Below are positions 7,415-15,824 of a stretch of DNA of 64,000 nucleotides, one piece after another. The notes beneath the pieces are model-generated. The model did no database searches. It was not told where the DNA came from and saw nothing but the letters and a program-made list of their open reading frames with translations. The stretch is from CAVRCT01 sp963719645 (GTDB taxonomy: Bacteria; Pseudomonadota; Gammaproteobacteria; DSM-16500). A program made the translations under genes and the position numbers. Location of the stretch: assembly GCA_963719645.1 (NCBI GenBank), contig CAVRCT010000005.1, positions 538,394 through 602,393 of the forward strand, in the 5' to 3' direction. Numbering within the stretch: position 1 is the stretch's first letter; every line of letters begins with the position of its first letter.

Positions 7415-9484
7415 TTATTTTTCTCCCGCTAATAATGACAAAGCATGTTTACAAACATTTTCTACCGTAAAACCATTTTTTTGCATGACCAATTCACCCG
7501 GTGCCGAGGCACCAAAGTGTTTCATGCTGATGATATTACCCCGATCTCCCACAAAACGTTCCCAGCCTTGTGCGATACCGGCTTCAACAGCTAGTCGCAG
7601 CGGAATTGAGGGAGGTAATATGGCATCTTGGTATTTTTTAGATTGTGCTAAAAATAATTCCCAGCTTGGCATTGAAACAATCCGCACCGACATTTTTTTG
7701 GTAGCTAATTTTTGTTGTGCAGCAACGATTAAACTGACTTCTGATCCACTCGCAATCAGAATAATCGTCGGTTTTTTGTTGGGCGCATCTGATAAAATGT
7801 AAGCGCCACGACGTAAGCCCTCAGCGGAAGCATATTTTTTTCTATCTAACGTCGGAACTTTTTGTCTCGTCAACACTAATGCGACAGGTTGATGACGTGT
7901 TTCAATCGCAATTTGCCATGCGATAGCCGTTTCATTTGCATCGGCGGGACGAATGACGATCAATTGCGGAATGGCGCGCAGACTGGCAAGTTGTTCGATG
8001 GGCTGATGGGTGGGACCATCTTCCCCTAATGCAATGCTGTCATGAGTAAACACATAAATACTTTGCAATTTCATCAGCGCAGCCAATCGAATGGCGGGAC
8101 GCATATAATCTGAAAAAGTTAAAAAAGTTGCACTGAATGGAATGATTCCATTGAATGTCGCTAACCCGTTGGATATTGAAGCCATCGCATGTTCACGCAC
8201 GCCATAAAATATATTACGTCCTGCATAATTCCAACCGCCGTCCAATGACCCTTGTAAATCACCGACTGCGGTGGCGGGACTTTGAAAATTACCAAAATTA
8301 ATTAGCTCTGTTTTGGTAGAGGCGTTTAAATCCGCGGATCCACCGATAAATCCGGGTAGGTTAGGATTAAATGCTTGCATAATTTTATGGGAAGCATCGC
8401 GTGTTGCCATTCCTTTGTCATCCTCAGGAAAGAAAGGCATGTTTTCATTCCACCCAGTCTTCAATTCATTTTTAATCAATTGTTGTAATTCATTTGCGAG
8501 TGCAGGATGTTTTTTTGCATAACGTGTCAATTCAGCCTGCCATTTCTTTTCACATTGCCGACCTTGCTGAATTGCTTTGCGAAATTGTTTTTCGGCTGCT
8601 TTTGGTACATAAAATGCAGGTTTTTCAGGCCAATCAAAATATTGTTTCGTTAATTTTACTTCTTCTGCGCCAAGTGGTGAACCATGTGCTTCAAACGTAT
8701 CTTGCTTGTGCGGTGAACCATATCCAAGATGTGTCCTGATTAAAATTAAGGAGGGACGCGTTGTTTCTTTTCGTGCAGCATCAATGGCTTGATAGATAGC
8801 TGCTAAATTGTTTCCATCTTCGATCACGAGTGTGTGCCAACCATAGGCACAAAATCGTTTTTGTCTATCTTCGGTGAAAGCAAGTTGCGTTGCTGCAGAG
8901 AGTGTCATGTGATTGTTATCGTACAAATAAATTAATTTGCCTAATCGCAAATGGCCTGCAAGTGAGGCGGCTTCAGAGGCAACACCTTCCATCAAATCAC
9001 CATCACTTACGATGCCATAGGTGAAGTGATTAATGAGATTAAAACCCGGACGATTATAGCGTGCGGCGAGATAGGCTTCTGCCATAGCCATCCCAATTCC
9101 ATTCGCAAATCCTTGACCCAACGGTCCTGTTGTCACTTCAACACCCGGTGTTAATCCTTTTTCTGGATGGCCTGGTGTGATGCTTCCCCACTGACGAAAT
9201 TGTTTAATTTGCGCGAGCGAAACAGCGTAGCCAGTTAGATGTAATAAACTATAAAGTAACATCGATCCATGACCGGCTGACAAAACAAAACGATCACGGT
9301 CATACCAGTCTGGATGGGTCGGATTATGTTTCAGAAAATGTGTCCAGAGTGTATAGGCCATGGGTGCTGCATCTAACGGTAAACCGGGATGACCGCTATC
9401 TGCTTTTTGCACCGCATCAATCGATAGCATGCGCAGTGTATTAATACAGAGTTGATCGAGGGGCGTGTTGTTTATTTTTTTCAT
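7415..9484 (-). CDS. tkt: transketolase
   Basis: The start is ATG 9484 (MKKINNTPLDQLCINTLRML). AAGGAT lies 8 bases upstream and the ATG overlaps the gnd stop as ATGA. An in-frame start at 9505 would lie inside gnd. The product has 689 residues. The thiamine-diphosphate motif runs from GDGDLMEG-like DGDLMEGVASEA (about 155-166) to DNNHMTLSA. Family signatures DAVQKADSGHPGLPLDAAPM (about 22-41), GPLGQGFANGIGMA and, in the pyrimidine domain, EDGPTHQPIEQLASLR are all intact. It transfers two-carbon units between sugar phosphates (cytoplasm). Confidence 0.94.
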   Translation of the reverse strand: MKKINNTPLDQLCINTLRMLSIDAVQKADSGHPGLPLDAAPMAYTLWTHFLKHNPTHPDWYDRDRFVLSAGHGSMLLYSLLHLTGYAVSLAQIKQFRQWGSITPGHPEKGLTPGVEVTTGPLGQGFANGIGMAMAEAYLAARYNRPGFNLINHFTYGIVSDGDLMEGVASEAASLAGHLRLGKLIYLYDNNHMTLSAATQLAFTEDRQKRFCAYGWHTLVIEDGNNLAAIYQAIDAARKETTRPSLILIRTHLGYGSPHKQDTFEAHGSPLGAEEVKLTKQYFDWPEKPAFYVPKAAEKQFRKAIQQGRQCEKKWQAELTRYAKKHPALANELQQLIKNELKTGWNENMPFFPEDDKGMATRDASHKIMQAFNPNLPGFIGGSADLNASTKTELINFGNFQSPATAVGDLQGSLDGGWNYAGRNIFYGVREHAMASISNGLATFNGIIPFSATFLTFSDYMRPAIRLAALMKLQSIYVFTHDSIALGEDGPTHQPIEQLASLRAIPQLIVIRPADANETAIAWQIAIETRHQPVALVLTRQKVPTLDRKKYASAEGLRRGAYILSDAPNKKPTIILIASGSEVSLIVAAQQKLATKKMSVRIVSMPSWELFLAQSKKYQDAILPPSIPLRLAVEAGIAQGWERFVGDRGNIISMKHFGASAPGELVMQKNGFTVENVCKHALSLLAGEK

Positions 9485-10918
9485 GTGGGTGTATCCTTTT
9501 CCCATTCCGTATGAAAGGTTCCTTTTCTATCAATCCGTTCGTAAGTATGCGCACCAAAATAATCGCGCTGTGCTTGAATCAAATTAGCAGGCAGCCAGCG
9601 ACTTCGATAGGCATCCAAATAACTGAGTGTCACCATCAAAGCAGGAATGGGTATACCCAAGGTAGTGGCTTCGGCTACAACTTGGCGTAAATTTTCTTGG
9701 CGTATATTTATTTTTTGCGCCAACGTCGAATCCAGTAAAAGATTAACTAAATTGTGCTGCGAATGAAAAGCGGCTCGCATATCCTCTAATAAACGCGCTC
9801 GAATAATGCAACCGCCGCGCCAAATTCGCGCGATCGTTTCAAGATCCAGTTCATACGTATATTTTTCAGATGCACCGACTAAGAGCGCCATTCCTTGTGC
9901 ATAGACAACCATCATGGCAACGTACAAGCGCATCCTGTAATTGTTGAATAAAGGTGTTGCGATCTCGGGTGAAGGGTAGACTGGGGCGTTGATAAAGAGT
10001 AAACGCATCTGCGCGTTGGGTGACGAGCACTGACAAATCACGCATTGAGACGGCTAAATCAATTGTCGGTGTTGGGATTTGTAATTCCATCGCACTCTGT
10101 GATGTCCACATACCGGTACCATTTTGCTTGGCGACCGCTAAAATTTCATCGATTAAAAATTTATTGTCTATCATCATTTTAGCAAAAATGCGGCTGGTGA
10201 TTTCGACCAGATAGCTATTCAATTCACCTTCATTCCACTCGGTGTAGATCTTTTGGATTTGCTGATTTGTTAAGCCTAAACCGCGTTTCATTAAGTCATA
10301 GGTTTCCGCAATGAGTTGCATGATGCCATATTCAATGCCGTTGTGAACCATTTTGACATAATGTCCAGAAGACGTTGGGCCGAGATAGGCAACACAGGGA
10401 TCACCTTGCACTTTCGCTGCAACTGCTTCAAATAAAAGACGCACACGTTCATACGCTTCTTTAGTCCCACCTGGCATAATACTTGGCCCGCGTCGTGCAC
10501 CTTCTTCACCACCCGAAATACCGACGCCGAGAAATTGAATGTGTTTCGTTTTTAAATTCTGTGCGCGTAAATTCGTGTCGGTAAAATGAGAATTGCCAGC
10601 ATCAATGATGAGATCACCCGCGTCTAAATGCGGTAAAAGATCTGCTATCACTTTATCAACGGGCGAACCCGCCGGAACGAGCAGCATGATAGCGCGTGGT
10701 TTTCGTAATAATTCAATGAATGTTGTGACGTTGGTTGCACCGTGGACGTGATGATGTTCTTTTGATTCGTTTTGCAAGCTATCCACTTTGGTTTGATCGT
10801 TGTCATAGCCTGCGACAGTGAAACCGTGATCAGCCATATTCAACAATAAATTTCGTCCCATGACGCCTAGGCCAACCATGCCTATTTCACATTGTGCATT
10901 GCTATTTTGAATTCTCAT
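9481..10918 (-). CDS. gnd: 6-phosphogluconate dehydrogenase, frame interrupted near 9926
   Basis: The oxidative decarboxylase converts 6-phosphogluconate to ribulose 5-phosphate. Frame 1 from ATG 10918 has the Rossmann motif GLGVMGRN (about residues 16-23), substrate-binding GISGGEEGARRGPSIMPGG and KMVHNGIEYG, and reads well to IQQLQDAL. The family sequence then continues in the next frame (YVAMMVVYAQGMALL, IWRGGCIIRA) to TGA 9483-9481. The junction is GCG CTT-G-TAC, one extra base at about 9925-9927. Corrected, the protein would be 478 residues, normal for the family. It is either a real mutation or a consensus error; see the similar breaks in rpoD and tyrS. The gene starts 7 bases after pgm. 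Confidence 0.88.
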
Positions 10919-10925
10919 TGAGATA

Positions 10926-12584
10926 TCATCCTATCACTGTATTCACAAGGGTATGTGCATCCGTCAGTATTTGTTGTAAATGATCATCACTCTTAAAACT
11001 TTCTGCATAAATGCGATATATTTCTTCTGTTCCGGAGGGACGTGCGGCAAACCAACCATTCTTTGTGACGACTTTTACACCGCCGATAGGGGCATGATTG
11101 CCCGGCGCATTTGTCAAAATGGCTTCAATTTTATCGCCTGCTAAATTCGTTTGTTTTACTTGCGTGGCAGATATTTTTTGTAACGTTTTATTCTTTGCGG
11201 TGGTTGAAGGTGAATTATCGCGTTCATAAAACGTTTTACCAAATTCATTTTCGAGCTGGTGATAAATGTCACCTAGATCGTTGTTCATGCGCGCTGCAAT
11301 TTCAGCCGAGAGCAATGCGAGCAGCATGCCATCTTTATCGGATGTCCAAACGCTGCCATTCAAACGACTAAATGATGCGCCTGCACTCTCTTCCCCGCAA
11401 AATCCAATTGTGCCATCCAGCAGGCCGTTGACAAACCATTTAAAACCCACGGGAACTTCATAGAGGGTGCGCCCCAGTTTTGCGGTGATACGATCAATCA
11501 TGTGCGTCGTAACAATTGTTTTCCCCACCGATTTGGCTGTGCTCCATTCTGCTCGATGTTGGTAAAGATAAAAAATCGCAATAGCAAGATAATGGTTGGG
11601 TGGTAACAAGCCTGCTTTGCGTGTGACAATGCCATGTCGGTCATAATCGGTGTCACAGGCGAAGGCAATATCAAAATCATTTTTCAATCCAATTAATCGT
11701 TCCATTGCATAAGGTGAAGAGGGATCCATGCGAATTTGGCCGTCGCCATCCACTGTCATGAACCGAAAAGTCGGATCAACCATATCACTCACCACGGTGA
11801 GATTGAGTCCATAACGTTCCGTAATCGGCGCCCAATAATGTACACCCGCACCGCCGAGTGGATCGACGCCTAAATGAATATGAGAATGTCGAACGATATC
11901 CATGTCAATGACATTGCCAAGATCATTGACATATGGATTGATGAAATCGTAGCGATGTGTTGTTGCACTGTTGAGTGCGTTATCAAATAAAATTCGTCGC
12001 ACACCGTTGAGTTTGTTTTCGAGAAATTCATTGGCTTTTTTTTCTATCCAACTTGTCACCTCTGTATCAGCCGGACCACCCGTGGGTGGATTATATTTAA
12101 ATCCGCCATCTTGAGGCGGATTATGGGATGGCGTAATAACGATGCCATCTGCTAAACCTTGCGTGCGATTTTGGTTGTAAGTCAGAATCGCATGAGAAAT
12201 AACCGGTGTGGGTGTGTATTCATCGTGTTCGGCAATCATCACTTCTATGTTGTTGGCGGCAAGCACTTCAAGCGCACTTCGAAAAGCTGGAATGGAAAGT
12301 GCATGGGTATCCATGCCTAAGAAGAGGGGGCCATTTATTTTTTTGTGTGATCTAAATAAACAAATCGCCTGAGTTATTGCAAGAATGTGCCATTCATTAA
12401 ATGTTTTTTCAAACGCAGAACCACGATGTCCTGAGGTGCCAAATGAAACACGCTGTTGGACGATAGTCGGATCGGGTATTTCGGTATAGTAAGCGGAGAT
12501 GAGTTTGGGAATATTTATTAATAGAGAAGCAGGCGCTGGTTTTCCAGCAAGCAAATTAATCTGATTTGTGACAGATTTAGGCAT
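10926..12584 (-). CDS. pgm: phosphoglucomutase (alpha-D-glucose phosphate-specific)
   Basis: The product has 552 residues, close to E. coli Pgm. It interconverts glucose 6-phosphate and glucose 1-phosphate. The motif FGTSGHRGS (about 48-56) opens the first domain. The phosphoserine loop is TPSHNPPQDGG (about 151-161), the metal-binding loop is DTDYDRHG (about 310-317), the sugar-binding loop is CGEESAGASF, and the phosphate-binding loop is RPSGTEEIYRIYAES. It is first gene of the minus-strand carbon cluster and divergent from zwf across 121 bp. Its product glucose 1-phosphate is the precursor of UDP-glucose, the donor used by the nearby glucan synthase. Confidence 0.94.
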   Translation of the reverse strand: MPKSVTNQINLLAGKPAPASLLINIPKLISAYYTEIPDPTIVQQRVSFGTSGHRGSAFEKTFNEWHILAITQAICLFRSHKKINGPLFLGMDTHALSIPAFRSALEVLAANNIEVMIAEHDEYTPTPVISHAILTYNQNRTQGLADGIVITPSHNPPQDGGFKYNPPTGGPADTEVTSWIEKKANEFLENKLNGVRRILFDNALNSATTHRYDFINPYVNDLGNVIDMDIVRHSHIHLGVDPLGGAGVHYWAPITERYGLNLTVVSDMVDPTFRFMTVDGDGQIRMDPSSPYAMERLIGLKNDFDIAFACDTDYDRHGIVTRKAGLLPPNHYLAIAIFYLYQHRAEWSTAKSVGKTIVTTHMIDRITAKLGRTLYEVPVGFKWFVNGLLDGTIGFCGEESAGASFSRLNGSVWTSDKDGMLLALLSAEIAARMNNDLGDIYHQLENEFGKTFYERDNSPSTTAKNKTLQKISATQVKQTNLAGDKIEAILTNAPGNHAPIGGVKVVTKNGWFAARPSGTEEIYRIYAESFKSDDHLQQILTDAHTLVNTVIG

Positions 12585-12705
12585 GATTCATTCCAAAATA
12601 ATAAATAATATTGGAACCCAAACCCTATTGTATATGGAATACGAATGTCTGGCATACATAATCGTATTGGCGCAAAATGGAATGAGATAACGATGGAGTT
12701 TAACT

Positions 12706-14241
12706 ATGGAACCAAACGCTACTGTTTCCCCATCAACAAATCCCGACGTCGACATTCTCCGTAAGCCTGCGAATCCGTGTGTATTAATTATTTTTGGCAT
12801 TGCAGGCGATTTAACCAAACGATTACTTTATCCAGCAATTTGCAATTTAGGCAGTGAAAATTTGTTGGATGAAAATTTTTGTATTGTGGGTGTTTCGATG
12901 GAATCCTATACCGATGAAACATTTCGGACGCAGTTGGTAAAAAATATTAATGAATTTATAACAGACCCAGCAGCAAAAGAATATGGCCTCTCTTTAGCAA
13001 AACGTGTTTATTATCTGTCGGGTGATTTTGCAGATGATAATGTTTATGTCAGATTAAAAAACAAACTTGAAGAGTTGGCCGCTCTGAAAGTCAGTAGAAA
13101 TTATTTATTTTATTTTGCGGCACCACCGCAAAGTATCGAAACCATTGCAAATGAGCTGAGCAAAACAGGATTGCTTAAAGAAGAAAACAATAGTTTTAGA
13201 CGCATCGTGGTAGAAAAACCATTTGGACATGATCTTGCTTCTGCAAAGCAATTAAATAAATTTTTGTTAACCATTGTAGAGGAGTCACAAATATTTCGGA
13301 TCGACCATTTTTTAGGTAAAGAAACCGTGCAGAATTTATTGACGTTTCGTTTTTCAAATGGTCTCTTTGAACCGATTTGGAATAGTTTGTATATTGACCA
13401 TGTGCAAATTACGGTGGCGGAAAAATTGGGTATTGAATTAAGAGGAAGTTATTACGAAGCAACAGGTGCTTTGCGCGATATGGTACCGAATCATATTTTT
13501 CAAATGCTATGTTTAATTGCGATGGAGCCTCCGCTATCTTTTTCTGCAAGTGATATCCATGCAGAAAAAACAAAAGTATTGTATGCAGCCCAGGTTTTAA
13601 CACCCGAAAAAGTATTGCAAGATGCCGTGCGTGGTCAATACGGTCCAGGTCGAATAGATGGGGTGAATATCGCGGGTTATCGCTCTGAAAAAAATGTGTC
13701 GCCAGATTCTTCTACGGATACCTATATCGCATTTAAATTCTTTTTAGATAATTGGCGTTGGTTACACGTCCCTTTTTACATACGAACGGGTAAACGGATG
13801 TCGGTGCAGACATCCGAAATTATCGTACAATTTAAATCGGGTCCATCGACTTTATTTGGTGGCGCAGGACAAACGATCCAACCCAATTTATTAAAAATTT
13901 ACATCCAGCCGGATGAAGGCATCTCAATCGTCTTTAATTCGAAAATTCCGGGCCCGTCTTTACAATTAGGCCAAGTTGACATGAAATTTAAATATCAAGA
14001 TTATTACGGCATTAAACCGCAGACAGGATACGAAACCATTTTGTATGACTGCATGAACGGCGATTATCTTTTGTTTAAACAAGCCGATATTGTCGAGTTG
14101 GGTTGGTCAATCGTGCAGCCGATTCTTGATGTGTGGAGTGTGGTACCGAGCCACGATTTTCCAAATTATGCGGCAGGTACGGATGGGCCACCTGAAGCGG
14201 ATCGATTATTACAACGCGATGGTAGAAAGTGGTTGTTATGA
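12706..14241 (+). CDS. zwf: glucose-6-phosphate 1-dehydrogenase
   Basis: The product has 511 residues, slightly long because of a ~20-residue N-terminal extension. GGAG lies 8 bases before the ATG. The NADP-binding motif is FGIAGDLTKRLLYPAI (about 28-43), the substrate/catalytic signature is RIDHFLGKE (about 201-209), and VVEKPFGHDL precedes it. It performs the committed oxidation of glucose 6-phosphate in the pentose phosphate pathway. It overlaps the next gene as ATGA (14238-14241), so zwf and the lactonase are coupled. It is divergent from pgm. Confidence 0.94.
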   Translation: MEPNATVSPSTNPDVDILRKPANPCVLIIFGIAGDLTKRLLYPAICNLGSENLLDENFCIVGVSMESYTDETFRTQLVKNINEFITDPAAKEYGLSLAKRVYYLSGDFADDNVYVRLKNKLEELAALKVSRNYLFYFAAPPQSIETIANELSKTGLLKEENNSFRRIVVEKPFGHDLASAKQLNKFLLTIVEESQIFRIDHFLGKETVQNLLTFRFSNGLFEPIWNSLYIDHVQITVAEKLGIELRGSYYEATGALRDMVPNHIFQMLCLIAMEPPLSFSASDIHAEKTKVLYAAQVLTPEKVLQDAVRGQYGPGRIDGVNIAGYRSEKNVSPDSSTDTYIAFKFFLDNWRWLHVPFYIRTGKRMSVQTSEIIVQFKSGPSTLFGGAGQTIQPNLLKIYIQPDEGISIVFNSKIPGPSLQLGQVDMKFKYQDYYGIKPQTGYETILYDCMNGDYLLFKQADIVELGWSIVQPILDVWSVVPSHDFPNYAAGTDGPPEADRLLQRDGRKWLL

Positions 14242-15533
14242 TGACAAATCAAGACATTAAAATATTCCCAAACACCCATGATCTTTTTACGGCAGCAGCA
14301 GAGGATTTTATCCAGCGAGCAATTGCTGCTGTTCAAGATAAAAAAATATTTTCAGTCGTACTGTCTGGCGGTAATACACCGAAAGAATTTTTTGACACGT
14401 TAACCAGCCATCCATTTTCGTCAGCTATTCCTTGGCAACACATTCTGTTTTTCTTTGCGGATGAACGGTATGTGCCGCACCAGGCAACGGCTAGTAATTA
14501 TCATATGGCAAATGAATATTTATTTTCGAAGGTGCCTGTTAATCCAAAAAATATCTACCCTATTCCAACACATTTTTCTGATCCCAATGAAGCGGCTAAA
14601 CAGTATGAACAAACGATCCGAAAAGTGTTTCAGCTGCAAGACGCTGTTTTTCCACCATTTGATTTAGTTTATCTTGGCTTAGGAGAAGATGCCCATACGG
14701 CATCTTTGATGCCCGCGAGTGAAATAGTGCGACATTTCTCTGAGGATATATCAGCCGATCAAAATCAGCAGCTGGTTGCAGCACTTTGGGTCCCTGAGTT
14801 GGATATGTATCGTGTGACGTTGACACCTTCTGCAATTAATCATGGCCAGGCGATTATTTTTTTAGTGAACGGTGTCAATAAAGAAATGGCAGTCTGGAAC
14901 GTATTAAAAGGACCCAGAGAACCCATGTGCTTTCCTGCGCAATTGATTCATTGCATTGACGGAAAAACAACGTGGTATCTGGATCAAGTGGCAGCTAAAA
15001 AATTAAAGACAAAAGCCATTTTTCTGGATGCCGATGGTGTATTAAATAAAGTTGTCATGGTGGATGGCAAACCGAAAGCACCGACTTCATTGGCTGAATT
15101 AGATATTCCTGCTGAGGTGAAGCCATCGTTAGATCAACTGAAGGCCGCTGGGTATTTACTGATTTGTGTCACCAACAAACCTGATATTGCACGTGGCTTA
15201 ATGACCCAGGCTGATCTTGATGCTATCTATCATAAAATTCGTTGTGATTTGTCACTGGATGCTGTTTTTATTTGTTATGTCGAAAATAGCGATTGCTACA
15301 AACCGAAACCCGGTCTGCTAATCAGTGCTGCAAAGCAATACGCAATTGAATTAGGATCGAGTTATATGATTGGTGATCGTTGGTCAGATATTAAAGCAGG
15401 CCAAAATGCAGGCTGCAAAACAATTTGGATTAATCGCAATTATGCCAACCAAATAATACCGGAACCTTCTGCTGATTACACGGCAAGTTCATTGACGGAT
15501 GCAACCAATTGGATTTTAGCAGAGAAATTATAG
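14238..15533 (+). CDS. pgl: 6-phosphogluconolactonase fused to a HAD-IIIA phosphatase-like domain
   Basis: ATG 14238 overlaps the zwf stop as ATGA. A second ATG follows directly and an in-frame GTG at 14229 is less likely. The product has 431 residues. Residues 1-~245 are a lactonase: SGGNTPKEFFDTL, FFADERYVP and GLGEDAHTASLMP match the family, with Ala replacing the usual Gly before HTASL. Residues ~250-431 are a HAD-IIIA domain resembling GmhB/HisB-N: nucleophile FLDADGVLN, CVTNKPDIARG, CYKPKPG and MIGDRWSDIKAGQNAG. The zinc loop of GmhB is shortened and lacks the CPH part. The lactonase completes the oxidative branch. The substrate of the HAD half is unknown. Confidence 0.88.
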   Translation: MMTNQDIKIFPNTHDLFTAAAEDFIQRAIAAVQDKKIFSVVLSGGNTPKEFFDTLTSHPFSSAIPWQHILFFFADERYVPHQATASNYHMANEYLFSKVPVNPKNIYPIPTHFSDPNEAAKQYEQTIRKVFQLQDAVFPPFDLVYLGLGEDAHTASLMPASEIVRHFSEDISADQNQQLVAALWVPELDMYRVTLTPSAINHGQAIIFLVNGVNKEMAVWNVLKGPREPMCFPAQLIHCIDGKTTWYLDQVAAKKLKTKAIFLDADGVLNKVVMVDGKPKAPTSLAELDIPAEVKPSLDQLKAAGYLLICVTNKPDIARGLMTQADLDAIYHKIRCDLSLDAVFICYVENSDCYKPKPGLLISAAKQYAIELGSSYMIGDRWSDIKAGQNAGCKTIWINRNYANQIIPEPSADYTASSLTDATNWILAEKL

Positions 15534-15553
15534 TGTTTTAGATGCGAAACTCT

Positions 15554-15789
15554 AATGGCGCTAGCTTAAGAACTGTCATCCCGGAATTTACTGGCGCTTA
15601 ATGAGCGCTTTTTGCGAATTTAGCGCCAGTTAATGTCCGGGATCCATTTTGCTTAAAGCACCGAAGTTAAAAAGCAAGAGAATGGGAAATTGAAGATGGA
15701 TCCCGGACATTAAGTAGCTCTAAACGAGCAAAAGGCACTCGTTAAGAGCTACTAAATTCCGGTATGACAGTTCTTAAGCGAGTGCCATT
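15554..15789. mobile_element. ~236-bp inverted-repeat (MITE-like) element, copy A
   Basis: The terminal arms are AATGGCGCTAGCTTAAGAAC and its near-complement ending GTGCCATT. Inside are two further hairpins (CTGGCGCTTAATGAGCG... and TAGCTCTAAACGAGC...) and a central ATCCCGGACATTAA/TTAATGTCCGGGAT pair. It has no coding capacity. The bases flanking each side are 13-bp near-identical direct repeats, GATGCGAAACTCT (15541-15553) and GATACGAAACTTT (15790-15802), as expected of a target-site duplication. Copy B, inverted, is at 60803-61037. The element fills the 291-bp gap between the lactonase gene and the glucan synthase. Confidence 0.75.
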
Positions 15790-15824
15790 GATACGAAACT
15801 TTATAGAAAGGATTGAATTTTAAT

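Noticed and set aside
12588..12818. 76-residue minus-strand frame across the pgm-zwf gap
   Set aside because: It overlaps the 5' end of zwf in antisense, has no family resemblance, and covers the divergent promoter region.
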